From: JAZDMK01 sp043800975
GTDB lineage: Bacteria > Bacteroidota > Bacteroidia > Bacteroidales > JAHJDW01
Reading direction: 5' to 3'
Length of the DNA stretch: 33,608 nucleotides
Assembly (NCBI GenBank): GCA_043800975.1
Contig: JAZDMK010000337.1
Span: 1 to 33,608 of the forward strand
The notes under the pieces are model-generated. The model was not told the DNA's origin, ran no database searches, and saw only the letters and a list, made by a program, of their open reading frames with translations. Made by a program: the position numbers and the translations under genes. Below, piece by piece: positions 17,794 to 24,266 of this stretch (positions are counted from its first letter, which is position 1; every line of letters begins with the position of its first letter).

Positions 17794-18873
17794 TTACGGA
17801 ACAATCGGAAACTTTACGACCAGATTTTTCTCCGGATTAATGAAGCAATTCTTAACGGTACAATTCACAAAATTCTGCTTTGTGAGCATGGGTTCTGGAA
17901 GAGTAATATTTAATGAATTTTTTCCACGCGATGGAATACGAATGGCTGTTGTTGTATAATCACACAGTAAATCAAAAGGAATATCCGATTTATTCTCCAA
18001 CGAAAGCGAAAAATACTCTCCGTTGCGTTTTAAATCTGTAACAATAACACTTGCGTAATACAGCGAAGCTAGCCATTCCTGTTTTCCATAAAGATTATCC
18101 CGCTGCCACACAACCGTTCGTCCTGCAAACAAGGCTGCTTTAATCGAATTTTCTGTCAGGCTGTCTGCAAACACAAGCGTCATTGGGCGATGCCCACCGG
18201 CGCTTATTCTCCATTCACTCTCCGTGCTTTTGTGAACATCGGAATTGCCGATAATTGTTTTATTATTATCGAGACACCAGTTAAAAACAATGGGGTAATA
18301 ATCTACATCGTTCACGATCTCCATCGCATCCAACAGATTATCTTCAATCATTTTTTTATGTACACTGTACATTCTAACTGAATCGTGGATTTGAGACTTC
18401 CAGGCCGGATGATTCCACTGTATATAAGCACCTTGTTTTCGCGCTTCATGTATGGCATTCAAAAAACGCCAGCGTTTTAATTTGTTGATATTAGTTAAAA
18501 ACAAAGCGTTGAAATGCCCGGGTGGCATAGTGCGCGTAATTTCAGTTCCACGAATTAAAATCACGCCGGAATCACGGGATGTCTTTAAAGCTCTGTTGAA
18601 CGGGCGGTTCAAATCACCACCAAAAAAGGTACGCAACAACTGAAATTCTAAATGATCCGTAATTGCAATTGCATCTATGCCTTCTCGCTTTGCTTCATTC
18701 ACGCGCTCTTCCGGTGTTACCTTCCCATCCGAATAAATGGTGTGCATATGAAAATCACACTTCAGCGTTTTGAATCCTTCTATGTCGGGTATCAGCAGCT
18801 TCTGGCCAACTGTCTGTGAAAAGCCAAAAAAGGCAAATTGAAATACAACGAAAAGCAAAAATGTTTTTTTCAT
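17794..18873 (-). CDS. Secreted PHP-domain phosphoesterase
   Basis: 359 residues from ATG 18873. The signal peptide is MKKTFLLFVVFQFAFFGFSQ. The PHP metal-binding motifs are CDFHMHTIYSDG (His42, His44), AIAITDHLE (Asp73, His74), the later NHPAW, and IGNSDVH. The family (TrpH/histidinol-phosphatase-like) hydrolyses phosphate esters with a trinuclear metal site; export implies a periplasmic or surface role. No T9SS tail was seen. A TTG one codon upstream extends the frame, but the ATG that overlaps the LOG stop as TGATG is the better start and implies translational coupling. The substrate is not evident from sequence. Confidence 0.88.
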   Translation of the reverse strand: MKKTFLLFVVFQFAFFGFSQTVGQKLLIPDIEGFKTLKCDFHMHTIYSDGKVTPEERVNEAKREGIDAIAITDHLEFQLLRTFFGGDLNRPFNRALKTSRDSGVILIRGTEITRTMPPGHFNALFLTNINKLKRWRFLNAIHEARKQGAYIQWNHPAWKSQIHDSVRMYSVHKKMIEDNLLDAMEIVNDVDYYPIVFNWCLDNNKTIIGNSDVHKSTESEWRISAGGHRPMTLVFADSLTENSIKAALFAGRTVVWQRDNLYGKQEWLASLYYASVIVTDLKRNGEYFSLSLENKSDIPFDLLCDYTTTAIRIPSRGKNSLNITLPEPMLTKQNFVNCTVKNCFINPEKNLVVKFPIVP

Positions 18874-19583
18874 CAAAAGTTCGGCTTTAGGCCATAGGTC
18901 TTATAAAACTCATCGATGTAGTTGACTGCCTCATCAGCTGTATCAACAAGTTTGTAAAGAAACATATCTTCAGGACTGATGTTTCCACGCTCAAGCATTA
19001 CATTTTTAATCCAGTCCAGAAGACCATTCCAATATTCTTTTCCAACCATTACAATCGGGAATTTGGCAATTTTTTTAGTTTGAATTAAGGTGATGGCTTC
19101 AAACAATTCATCCAGCGTACCAAAGCCGCCGGGCATGGCAATAAAGCCCTGCGAGTATTTCATGAACATCACTTTTCGGATGAAGAAATAATGGAAAGTA
19201 ACCACTTTGTCTCTTTCAATATATGGATTCGCCGATTGCTCGAATTCCAATTCTATATTAAGACCCGCCGAATGCCCCATGTTCTCAAAAGCACCTTTGT
19301 TACCTGCTTCCATGATTCCCGGTCCACCGCCGGTGATTACACCGAATCCTTTTTCAGTCAGTTTTTTTCCGATTTCTTCAGCCAGCAGATAATACTTATC
19401 CGTAGGATGTGTTCTTGCAGAGCCAAATATCGTGACACAAGGACCGATCTTGGAAAGCTTTTCAAAACCATCAACTAACTCAGATAACATTCTGAATACT
19501 GACCAGGAATCATTACTCTTCTGTTCACTCCACGTCTTGCTAACAAAAGCATCCCGGATTTTATCTTCTTCATTCATTGCCAT
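18873..19583 (-). CDS. LOG-family protein (TIGR00730-type, nucleoside-5'-monophosphate phosphoribohydrolase-like)
   Basis: 236 residues. The Rossmann-like lysine-decarboxylase/LOG fold is shown by TIFGSARTHP (51-60), ITGGGPGIMEAGNKGA (83-98) and the signature PGGFGTLDE (151-159), with the upstream RKVMFMKYSQGFIAM. LOG enzymes split nucleoside monophosphates such as cytokinin ribotides into base and ribose 5-phosphate; many bacterial members have general nucleotide activities. A second Met at residue 3 is an alternative start. The stop overlaps the PHP start by 1 nt (TGATG). A well-formed promoter (19605-19634) precedes it, so LOG leads a two-gene operon. The protein is cytoplasmic, unlike its exported partner. 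Confidence 0.9.
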   Translation of the reverse strand: MAMNEEDKIRDAFVSKTWSEQKSNDSWSVFRMLSELVDGFEKLSKIGPCVTIFGSARTHPTDKYYLLAEEIGKKLTEKGFGVITGGGPGIMEAGNKGAFENMGHSAGLNIELEFEQSANPYIERDKVVTFHYFFIRKVMFMKYSQGFIAMPGGFGTLDELFEAITLIQTKKIAKFPIVMVGKEYWNGLLDWIKNVMLERGNISPEDMFLYKLVDTADEAVNYIDEFYKTYGLKPNF

Positions 19584-19604
19584 AACTTCTCATTTTAAGT
19601 AAAA

Positions 19605-19634
19605 CAAAAATATGAAATTTGTTGTTAAATCAAA
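19605..19634 (-). promoter_or_regulatory. Promoter of the LOG-PHP operon
   Basis: On the minus strand TTTG (19634-19631), 18 nt, then TATTTTTG (19612-19605), fitting the Bacteroidota consensus TTTG-N(18-19)-TAnnTTTG. It lies 21 nt before the LOG ATG. Confidence 0.7.
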
Positions 19635-19637
19635 ATC

Positions 19638-19668
19638 TTTTTACCACAGATAACACAGATTTACACAA
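19638..19668 (-). repeat. ATCTGTG-type interspersed repeat, copy A
   Basis: The minus strand reads AAATCTGTGTTATCTGTGG followed by TAAAAA. The same 11-mer TGTGGTAAAAA, again preceded by ATCTG-type sequence, occurs at 21351-21375. Sequences of this type (repeated ATCTGTG words) are familiar as dispersed intergenic sequence in many environmental genomes, though their origin is unclear to me. This copy lies between the ubiD remnant and the LOG promoter. Confidence 0.45.
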
Positions 19669-19694
19669 ATTCAATGCATGCTGAATATTGATTT

Positions 19695-19808
19695 TTATTT
19701 TATTTCAGCAGAGTCACTTTTTGTGTATTTTCTATATTTCAGAGAAGGTGAAATCAATTTTTCTCCGATTCCCAATGCATTCCACATCGCATTCACTTCA
19801 TCAATTGT
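19695..19808 (-). pseudogene. Remnant of a UbiD-family 3' end
   Basis: On the minus strand a short frame reads TIDEVNAMWNALGIGEKL and goes on to SPSLKYRKY, then SDSAEIK and a TAA. The intact UbiD here ends TISEVDKMWDSLDIEEML, SPSLKYMKY, SDRAEL. I count about 22 identities over 36 aligned residues, including the motifs E-V-x-x-M-W, SPSLKY and SD-x-AE, with the same stop position. Upstream of 19808 the similarity stops and the frame is closed by a TGA 13 codons upstream. No start or catalytic part remains. The divergence means it is not a fresh copy of the neighbour; it may be the tail of an older paralogue or of a replaced native gene. The rest of 19584-19900 holds the LOG promoter and a repeat, and nothing else I recognise. 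Confidence 0.75.
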
Positions 19809-19900
19809 CTTCTTTTGAAACACAAAGGTCGCAGTATTTAAGAATCATCCTAGTATCCAGAAGTACAAAAAAGTCATAAATCAATAAACAATAATGTCGC

Positions 19901-21304
19901 TTAAAACTGTAATATCAATGGTAAAGCTTTATCCTTGGAAAGGGCTATTACAAATAACCTGTTTTTTGAAAAAGGGTAAACCACAAAATTCTCGAGTTTA
20001 ATTTTACCCGGATCCAGTTTTTCAGAAACTAAATCCTGATAAACCATGTCTTCACCAATTTTTGATAAAAATAAAAAGTTTTTCTTGTCAGGACGGAAGG
20101 ATACATTTCCTCCTGTAGAACGGAATAAATACATCTTTTTATCAAATCTCTTCATCGCTGTCAATACAAATCTGTCATCTTCAAGATCAATCAAATGAAA
20201 GACATGTTTGCCATCTGATCCTACCTGAAGCAAAAAGGATTTTTTTATTACTGCAGGCGACATTCTAGGATCTATCACTTGACAAAGTAAAATAAAAGAA
20301 TTCTCGTTCCAGAAATAGTCAGAAATCTGCAAGAATTTTATACCATCATTCATTCCAAGAGCAGAAAGCAAATCAGCCCCGAACCTGTAGTCAGTATTCA
20401 TATTTATTGTAAAATTTTCAATATCGATTCCAATCAATTGAATTCCCTTTGTAATTTCATTCTGATCGGTTTCGGGTTTCTTGTCATTATAGGCAATATA
20501 AACAGCCAGTCTTTTCTGATCCTCAGATATCTCAGTAACCAATGCATAAGGATTCGATACATTGAGTTTAATTTCTTCTGTTATTGGCACTTCGTCCTTT
20601 ACAGGATATTTAGTAAATGTAATAGGAGTTTGGCGGGTAACTGTAATAAGCGAACCATCATTTAAAAGAAAGAAATCCCATAAGGGAAATATTTCAAACT
20701 TCGTAGGAGGAATTTTTTCAAAATTAATTTCTCTAACTACTTTGAAATCTTCCGTTGAGTATATCGTACAAGTTTCATTACTCATTACTGAAATAAATTT
20801 TCCATTTTCAGAATTCGTTATATGGAAAAATGATTCCTTCCCTTTTCCTTTTTCGATTTCTAAACTTATTTTATTAATTAGCTTGCAATCCTCAGAGTAC
20901 TTTTCTACTGTGAATTTCCCCGAATAATATTCATTATAGTTAAACTTTGAATCAGCCCAATTCTGATTATATCCTACAAAAAAATTCTTTGTATCCGAAT
21001 CTCCGAAAAGGAGTCCTGATTGAGCACCCAACCCTGTTGTAAAGCACAATTTACGTTTCTGAATATCAAAAGACTTTGAAAGTTTACTTATTTTCCCATC
21101 ATCAGAAACCATATATTTAACAACACTGACTTCACTAGCATCGAGCATTGTTTCATACTTTAAATTTAAGAAAGTGTACTCCTCGGATGTTTTAAATAAA
21201 GGATATAGCCAACCTTTCAACTGTTCAATTTCTCCTTTAAAAAAAGTTTGTCCCTGCAAAGAAGTACAGGTTACCATTAATAAAAAAAGGTTTCTCAATT
21301 TCAT
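19901..21304 (-). CDS. Secreted protein of unknown function, beta-rich
   Basis: 467 residues, not recognised. MKLRNLFLLMVTCTSLQGQ is a clear signal peptide. The rest is rich in short beta-strand-like stretches separated by turns (for example NGKFISVMSNETCTIYSTED, EDQKRLAVYIAYNDKKPE, MKRFDKKMYLFRSTGGNVSF), which suggests a beta-propeller, but no blade motif is conserved enough to name a family. There is no T9SS tail (it ends LILQF), no lipobox and no obvious active site, so a periplasmic location is likely. Its own promoter (21336-21365) fits the consensus very well. It sits between a full ubiD and a ubiD remnant, which may mark it as part of an inserted or rearranged segment. Confidence 0.75.
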   Translation of the reverse strand: MKLRNLFLLMVTCTSLQGQTFFKGEIEQLKGWLYPLFKTSEEYTFLNLKYETMLDASEVSVVKYMVSDDGKISKLSKSFDIQKRKLCFTTGLGAQSGLLFGDSDTKNFFVGYNQNWADSKFNYNEYYSGKFTVEKYSEDCKLINKISLEIEKGKGKESFFHITNSENGKFISVMSNETCTIYSTEDFKVVREINFEKIPPTKFEIFPLWDFFLLNDGSLITVTRQTPITFTKYPVKDEVPITEEIKLNVSNPYALVTEISEDQKRLAVYIAYNDKKPETDQNEITKGIQLIGIDIENFTINMNTDYRFGADLLSALGMNDGIKFLQISDYFWNENSFILLCQVIDPRMSPAVIKKSFLLQVGSDGKHVFHLIDLEDDRFVLTAMKRFDKKMYLFRSTGGNVSFRPDKKNFLFLSKIGEDMVYQDLVSEKLDPGKIKLENFVVYPFSKNRLFVIALSKDKALPLILQF

Positions 21305-21335
21305 GCCCTAAAAAATTTGTTATTGATAGTTAACA

Positions 21336-21365
21336 CAAATTTACTTAAAATTTTTACCACACAAA
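21336..21365 (-). promoter_or_regulatory. Promoter of the 467-residue protein gene
   Basis: On the minus strand TTTG (21365-21362), 18 nt, then TAAATTTG (21343-21336), a near-perfect Bacteroidota promoter, 31 nt before the ATG. The -33 box overlaps the TGTGGTAAAAA repeat (21351-21361). Confidence 0.75.
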
Positions 21366-21375
21366 TCAGCAGATT
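21351..21375 (-). repeat. ATCTGTG-type interspersed repeat, copy B
   Basis: Minus strand ATCTGCTGATTTGTGTGG then TAAAAA. It shares the 11-mer TGTGGTAAAAA and the preceding ATCTG word with copy A (19638-19668). It lies between the intact ubiD stop and the promoter of the next gene, the same relative place as copy A beside the ubiD remnant. Confidence 0.4.
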
Positions 21376-21394
21376 TCAGGATTATAACAAACGA

Positions 21395-23248
21395 CTATAA
21401 TTCTGCTCTGTCACTCAAACAATATTTCATATACTTTAATGAGGGAGAAGGAAGCATTTCTTCTATATCAAGACTATCCCACATTTTGTCTACCTCACTT
21501 ATTGTGCCCAGCGAAGATACAACCGGATTCGGCCAGGGACGTTTGAATCCATCGTGTTTTTCCGTTTTAACAGTGCTGTCCATGGAAAGGAATTTACTTT
21601 TTGCATCCGGGAAGAAAACGTCGCGTGTTGGATCGGCGTGGTTGGCAGCAATCCATGCAAGATCTGCAGGATCAGGAATGCCTTCATTATCGTCGATGTA
21701 AATGACAATCTTCATACCTGCGGCAAGTTGTGAACTACGCAGTTCTTCGTCCAGCAGACGCATGCTTCTCTTTTTATTTACTCCCAGCACAAGAAAAGGA
21801 AAGCCCTGCTGTGCATAGGAAAGATCAACCGATACGATTTCGGGAAATGAATCTTTTATTTCATCCGCTGAAGGTATATTAAATAGTATTTCCGCTTCTT
21901 CTTCTTCGGGAAGGGCTGTTGTTGCATCGATGCCGAGTTTTCCGCCATAGGCGAAATGTTGTGCAGCATGATCCAACACATCGAGCGGACCAGTGGAAAT
22001 AATTCTACGTGACGTGCTGAAATGCTTTGCCACCGCCTCGGCTACCGCGTGAAACGATCGTATGTTCACCCCTTCATCCACAACGATCATGAATTTGTTG
22101 AACATCATCTGTCCGGCACCCCACAATGCATTCATCACTTTGAAAGCTTGTCCGGGAAATGATTTATTAATGCTGACAAGAATGATATTATGAAACACAC
22201 CTTCGGGCGGCATATACATATCAATCATTTCAGGAACCATGGCCATGCGGATGGGTGTGAGAAAAACTCTCTCCGTGGCCAGTCCGATGTATGCATCTTC
22301 CTGCGGGGGAATTCCCACAATCGTTGCGGGGTACACCGCATCTTTACGGTGTGTGATGCAGGTAACATGAAACACGGGATACTTATCGGGGAGCGAATAA
22401 AAACCGGTATGATCGCCGAAAGGACCTTCGGTAACGAAAACCTCATTCGGTTCGATGTAGCCCTCAATCACAAAATCTGCATCGGCGGGAACTTCGATAT
22501 CCTGCGTCAGGCATTTGACAAGTGTTACGGGTTTCTTGCGGATGAAGCCGGATAGAATGTGTTCTTCAACACCATCGGGTAGCGGGGCCGTAGCAACATA
22601 GGTATGCACGGGATCTCCACCGAGTGTGACCGCGACGGGCATTCTTCTTCCTATCTTTTTGTATTCGTCGAAATGAGCGGCACCGCCTTTGTGCATATGC
22701 CAATGCATTCCTGTGGTTGTGTCACTCATCACCTGCATGCGGTACATTCCGGTGTTGCGTATTCCTGAAAGAGGCGATTTTGTATGGACACAGGGCAATG
22801 TAATGAAACGACCTGCATCATGGGGCCAGCACTGGAGAATGGGTAGTGCTGAGAGCTTTGGATTTTCCATCACCACTTCCTGACAAGGTGCTTTGCGGGT
22901 GCTTACTTTGGGAAAGAATTTGGCCAATGCAGCCAGAGACGGGAGGGTAGCTATTTTGCCGAAAATGTTTTTATCCTTTATTTGCGTAATCGTCTGAAAG
23001 ATATGCTGCATGCGCTCTCCGAGCTCATCGAAATGTTCGACACCTAATGCAAGTTTCATTCTTTCTTCGGAAGCAAATGCATTCATAAGCAGAGGAAATG
23101 CAGTGCCGTTGTTTTCAAACAGGATAGCCTTGCCATTGTTTTTAACGCAGCGGTCGGCAATTTCAGCAGCTTGCAGCACAGGATCGATGGGCGCTTTCAC
23201 GCGCGTGAGCAGGCCTTTTTTATCGAGTATTTCGGTGAAGTTTTTCAA
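21395..23248 (-). CDS. UbiD-family prenylated-FMN decarboxylase, TTG start
   Basis: 617 residues, longer than the ~490 of E. coli UbiD but usual for Bacteroidota members, often annotated as menaquinone-biosynthesis decarboxylases. UbiD enzymes use prenylated FMN made by UbiX to decarboxylate aromatic or unsaturated acids. Visible motifs: NTGMYRMQVMSDTTTGMHWH in the N-terminal part (prFMN/metal binding; Arg of YRMQ) and VTEGPFGDHTGFYS near 268-281 (acidic catalytic residues of the E-R-E/D triad). The C-terminus is MWDSLDIEEMLPSPSLKYMKY. No ATG lies near the N-terminus: the first codon is TTG at 23248, directly preceded by an in-frame TAA, and the next Met is residue 55, inside the fold. So TTG is the start. 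Upstream TAAGTTTG (23274-23281) is a likely promoter. No ubiX or mqn gene is nearby, so the substrate is open. Confidence 0.92.
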   Translation of the reverse strand: MKNFTEILDKKGLLTRVKAPIDPVLQAAEIADRCVKNNGKAILFENNGTAFPLLMNAFASEERMKLALGVEHFDELGERMQHIFQTITQIKDKNIFGKIATLPSLAALAKFFPKVSTRKAPCQEVVMENPKLSALPILQCWPHDAGRFITLPCVHTKSPLSGIRNTGMYRMQVMSDTTTGMHWHMHKGGAAHFDEYKKIGRRMPVAVTLGGDPVHTYVATAPLPDGVEEHILSGFIRKKPVTLVKCLTQDIEVPADADFVIEGYIEPNEVFVTEGPFGDHTGFYSLPDKYPVFHVTCITHRKDAVYPATIVGIPPQEDAYIGLATERVFLTPIRMAMVPEMIDMYMPPEGVFHNIILVSINKSFPGQAFKVMNALWGAGQMMFNKFMIVVDEGVNIRSFHAVAEAVAKHFSTSRRIISTGPLDVLDHAAQHFAYGGKLGIDATTALPEEEEAEILFNIPSADEIKDSFPEIVSVDLSYAQQGFPFLVLGVNKKRSMRLLDEELRSSQLAAGMKIVIYIDDNEGIPDPADLAWIAANHADPTRDVFFPDAKSKFLSMDSTVKTEKHDGFKRPWPNPVVSSLGTISEVDKMWDSLDIEEMLPSPSLKYMKYCLSDRAEL

Positions 23249-23273
23249 TTAAAGCAGATGGAATTAACAACTG

Positions 23274-23281
23274 CAAACTTA
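23274..23281 (-). promoter_or_regulatory. -7 box of ubiD (TAAGTTTG)
   Basis: Minus-strand TAAGTTTG matches TAnnTTTG and lies 25 nt before the TTG start. A TTTG at 23294-23291 is too close to serve as -33. Moderate support. Confidence 0.4.
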
Positions 23282-23390
23282 TTAAATTATCAAATAGCAG
23301 AATGATGTTTTAAAATTCATACTCTTATTACATCTGAATATCACAGCCCGCGGAGCGTGTAGCGTAAATATTACCCGTAAGCTGAGTATT

Positions 23391-23418
23391 TTAAGCTTAG
23401 TCTGGAGACTAAGCTTAA
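23391..23418. repeat. Perfect 13-bp inverted repeat with HindIII-like core
   Basis: TTAAGCTTAGTCT (23391-23403) is followed by GG and then its exact reverse complement AGACTAAGCTTAA (23406-23418). No U tract follows on either strand, so it is not an ordinary terminator. It stands 21 bp before the 21-bp repeat array. The stretch 23282-23390 before it holds nothing I recognise. Confidence 0.7.
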
Positions 23419-23439
23419 CGATTTATTTAGATTTCATTG

Positions 23440-23986
23440 GGCGGACGGGAGATGTATTGAGGCGGATACTAACTTTGAAGAGGCGGGTTCCTATTTTGAC
23501 GAGGCGGATGGAAGATGTATTGAGGCGGACGCTAACTTTGAACAGGCAGACAAGAATATTGATAAGGCGGGTTCCTGTTTTGACGAGGCGGACGGGAATT
23601 TTATCCAGGCGGGTAGTTGTATTGAAAGAGCGGACACCCACTTTTAAATGGCAGATCGGTGAATTTATAAAGCAATCGCATATTCACTTTTTGCAGGTAA
23701 GAGTTTTCTTTTTACAGGTGCTCATATTCTTTTTACAGGTGTATGTTTTCTTTTTGCAGGCGCAAGTATTCTTTTTGCAGGTAAGAGTTTTCTTTTTACA
23801 GGTTCGTGATTTCTTTTTGAAGATCAAAAATTTCCATGATGCAGGCGTGAGTTTTCTTTTTGCAGGTGCTCATATTCTTTTTACAGGTGTATGTTTTCTT
23901 TTTGCAGGTTCAATAATTCCTTTTGGAGTTTCTTCTTTTCTTTATGAAGGTGCTATTATTCCTTTTTCAGGGAGAGGAATTCTTTT
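23440..23986. repeat. Array of about 26 imperfect 21-bp tandem repeats, two sequence families in one phase
   Basis: Units follow each other every 21 bp from 23440, with a single 1-bp insertion at 23839. Units 1-11 (23440-23670) begin GGCGGR; unit 12 (23671-23691) is transitional; units 13-26 (23692-23986) read T[GA]CAGGT near the start and end TTTCTTTT. Both families share the core GC[AG]GG[TA]-N5-TTTT in the same phase, so they derive from one ancestral unit. Higher-order order is visible: units 1 and 4, 2 and 5, 3 and 7 are near-copies, and the triplet 13-15 recurs as 20-22. Units 13 and 17 are identical. 21 bp equals seven codons and two helical turns. Reading frames of 224 (plus) and 72 (minus) codons cross the array but look like by-products of the period. 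Unit 27 (to 24007) is degenerate. Confidence 0.9.
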
Positions 23987-24010
23987 TGATATACGTAGTA
24001 TGCCCGCATC

Positions 24011-24087
24011 AATACGTCGTACCTACGGCACTTTCATTTCATTTTTTTATTTGGTTGTTACCAATACGCCGTCCCTAGCGGGACTTT
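24011..24087. repeat. Two copies of a short palindromic interspersed repeat
   Basis: Copy 1 (24011-24034) reads AATACGTCGTACCTACGGC then ACTTT; copy 2 (24063-24087) reads AATACGCCGTCCCTAGCGGG then ACTTT. Each has a small palindrome (GTCCC/GGGAC in copy 2). Between them lies a T-rich spacer ending in GGTTGTTACC. Words of the type CGTCCCT-A-GGGAC close to TTACCAATA are, to my knowledge, frequent dispersed intergenic repeats in Bacteroidota. Confidence 0.6.
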
Positions 24088-24102
24088 GGTGTGGCTTCAA
24101 CA

Positions 24103-24231
24103 ATCAGTTATCAGAATTCAGTAATCAGTAATACAATTTGCGGTTTGGAAAGCCGAGGACTTCAGCGGACAGCCCGATTCGCCTCAGGCGAAGGTGCCCA
24201 AAAACTAATAACTGAATAACCTATAACTAAA
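24103..24231. repeat. MITE-like element with ~27-bp imperfect inverted ends
   Basis: The left end (24103-24132) is ATCAGTTATCAGAATTCAGT followed by AATCAGTAAT. The right end (24205-24231) is ACTAATAACTGAATAACC followed by TATAACTAA. The reverse complement of the left end matches the right end at about 19 of 22 aligned positions, with a 1-nt length difference. The 72-bp interior includes a small palindrome (CGCCT-C-AGGCG, 24181-24191). There is no open reading frame. It ends just before the AOR promoter. It could also be a simple low-complexity AACTGATAACTGAT-type tract. Confidence 0.45.
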
Positions 24232-24243
24232 TTTGAATTTACT

Positions 24244-24251
24244 ACATTTGT
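24244..24251 (+). promoter_or_regulatory. -7 box of the AOR-aldolase operon (TACATTTG)
   Basis: TACATTTG matches TAnnTTTG and lies 15 nt before the AOR ATG. No -33 box at the usual distance; the region upstream is repeat-derived. Confidence 0.45.
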
Positions 24252-24266
24252 CTTTTACAAAACCCA

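Noticed and set aside
18874..18876. TTG start of the PHP gene
   Set aside because: The following ATG overlaps the LOG stop as TGATG and directly begins a standard MKKTFLL signal peptide.
23423..23641. Minus-strand 72-codon frame with VRLVKTG/TRLFKVS heptads
   Set aside because: Same cause: a stop-free frame created by a period divisible by three. A decayed coding repeat remains possible and is raised in the findings.
23440..23986. CRISPR array
   Set aside because: Units are contiguous and all imperfect; there are no constant repeats separated by unique spacers and no cas genes.
23457..24131. Plus-strand frame of 224 codons across the repeat region
   Set aside because: It follows the 21-bp period (R-R-x-x-x-L-x heptads), changes heptad type at the 1-bp insertion and runs on into the interspersed repeats; no known domain or start signal. 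Treated as a by-product of the array.
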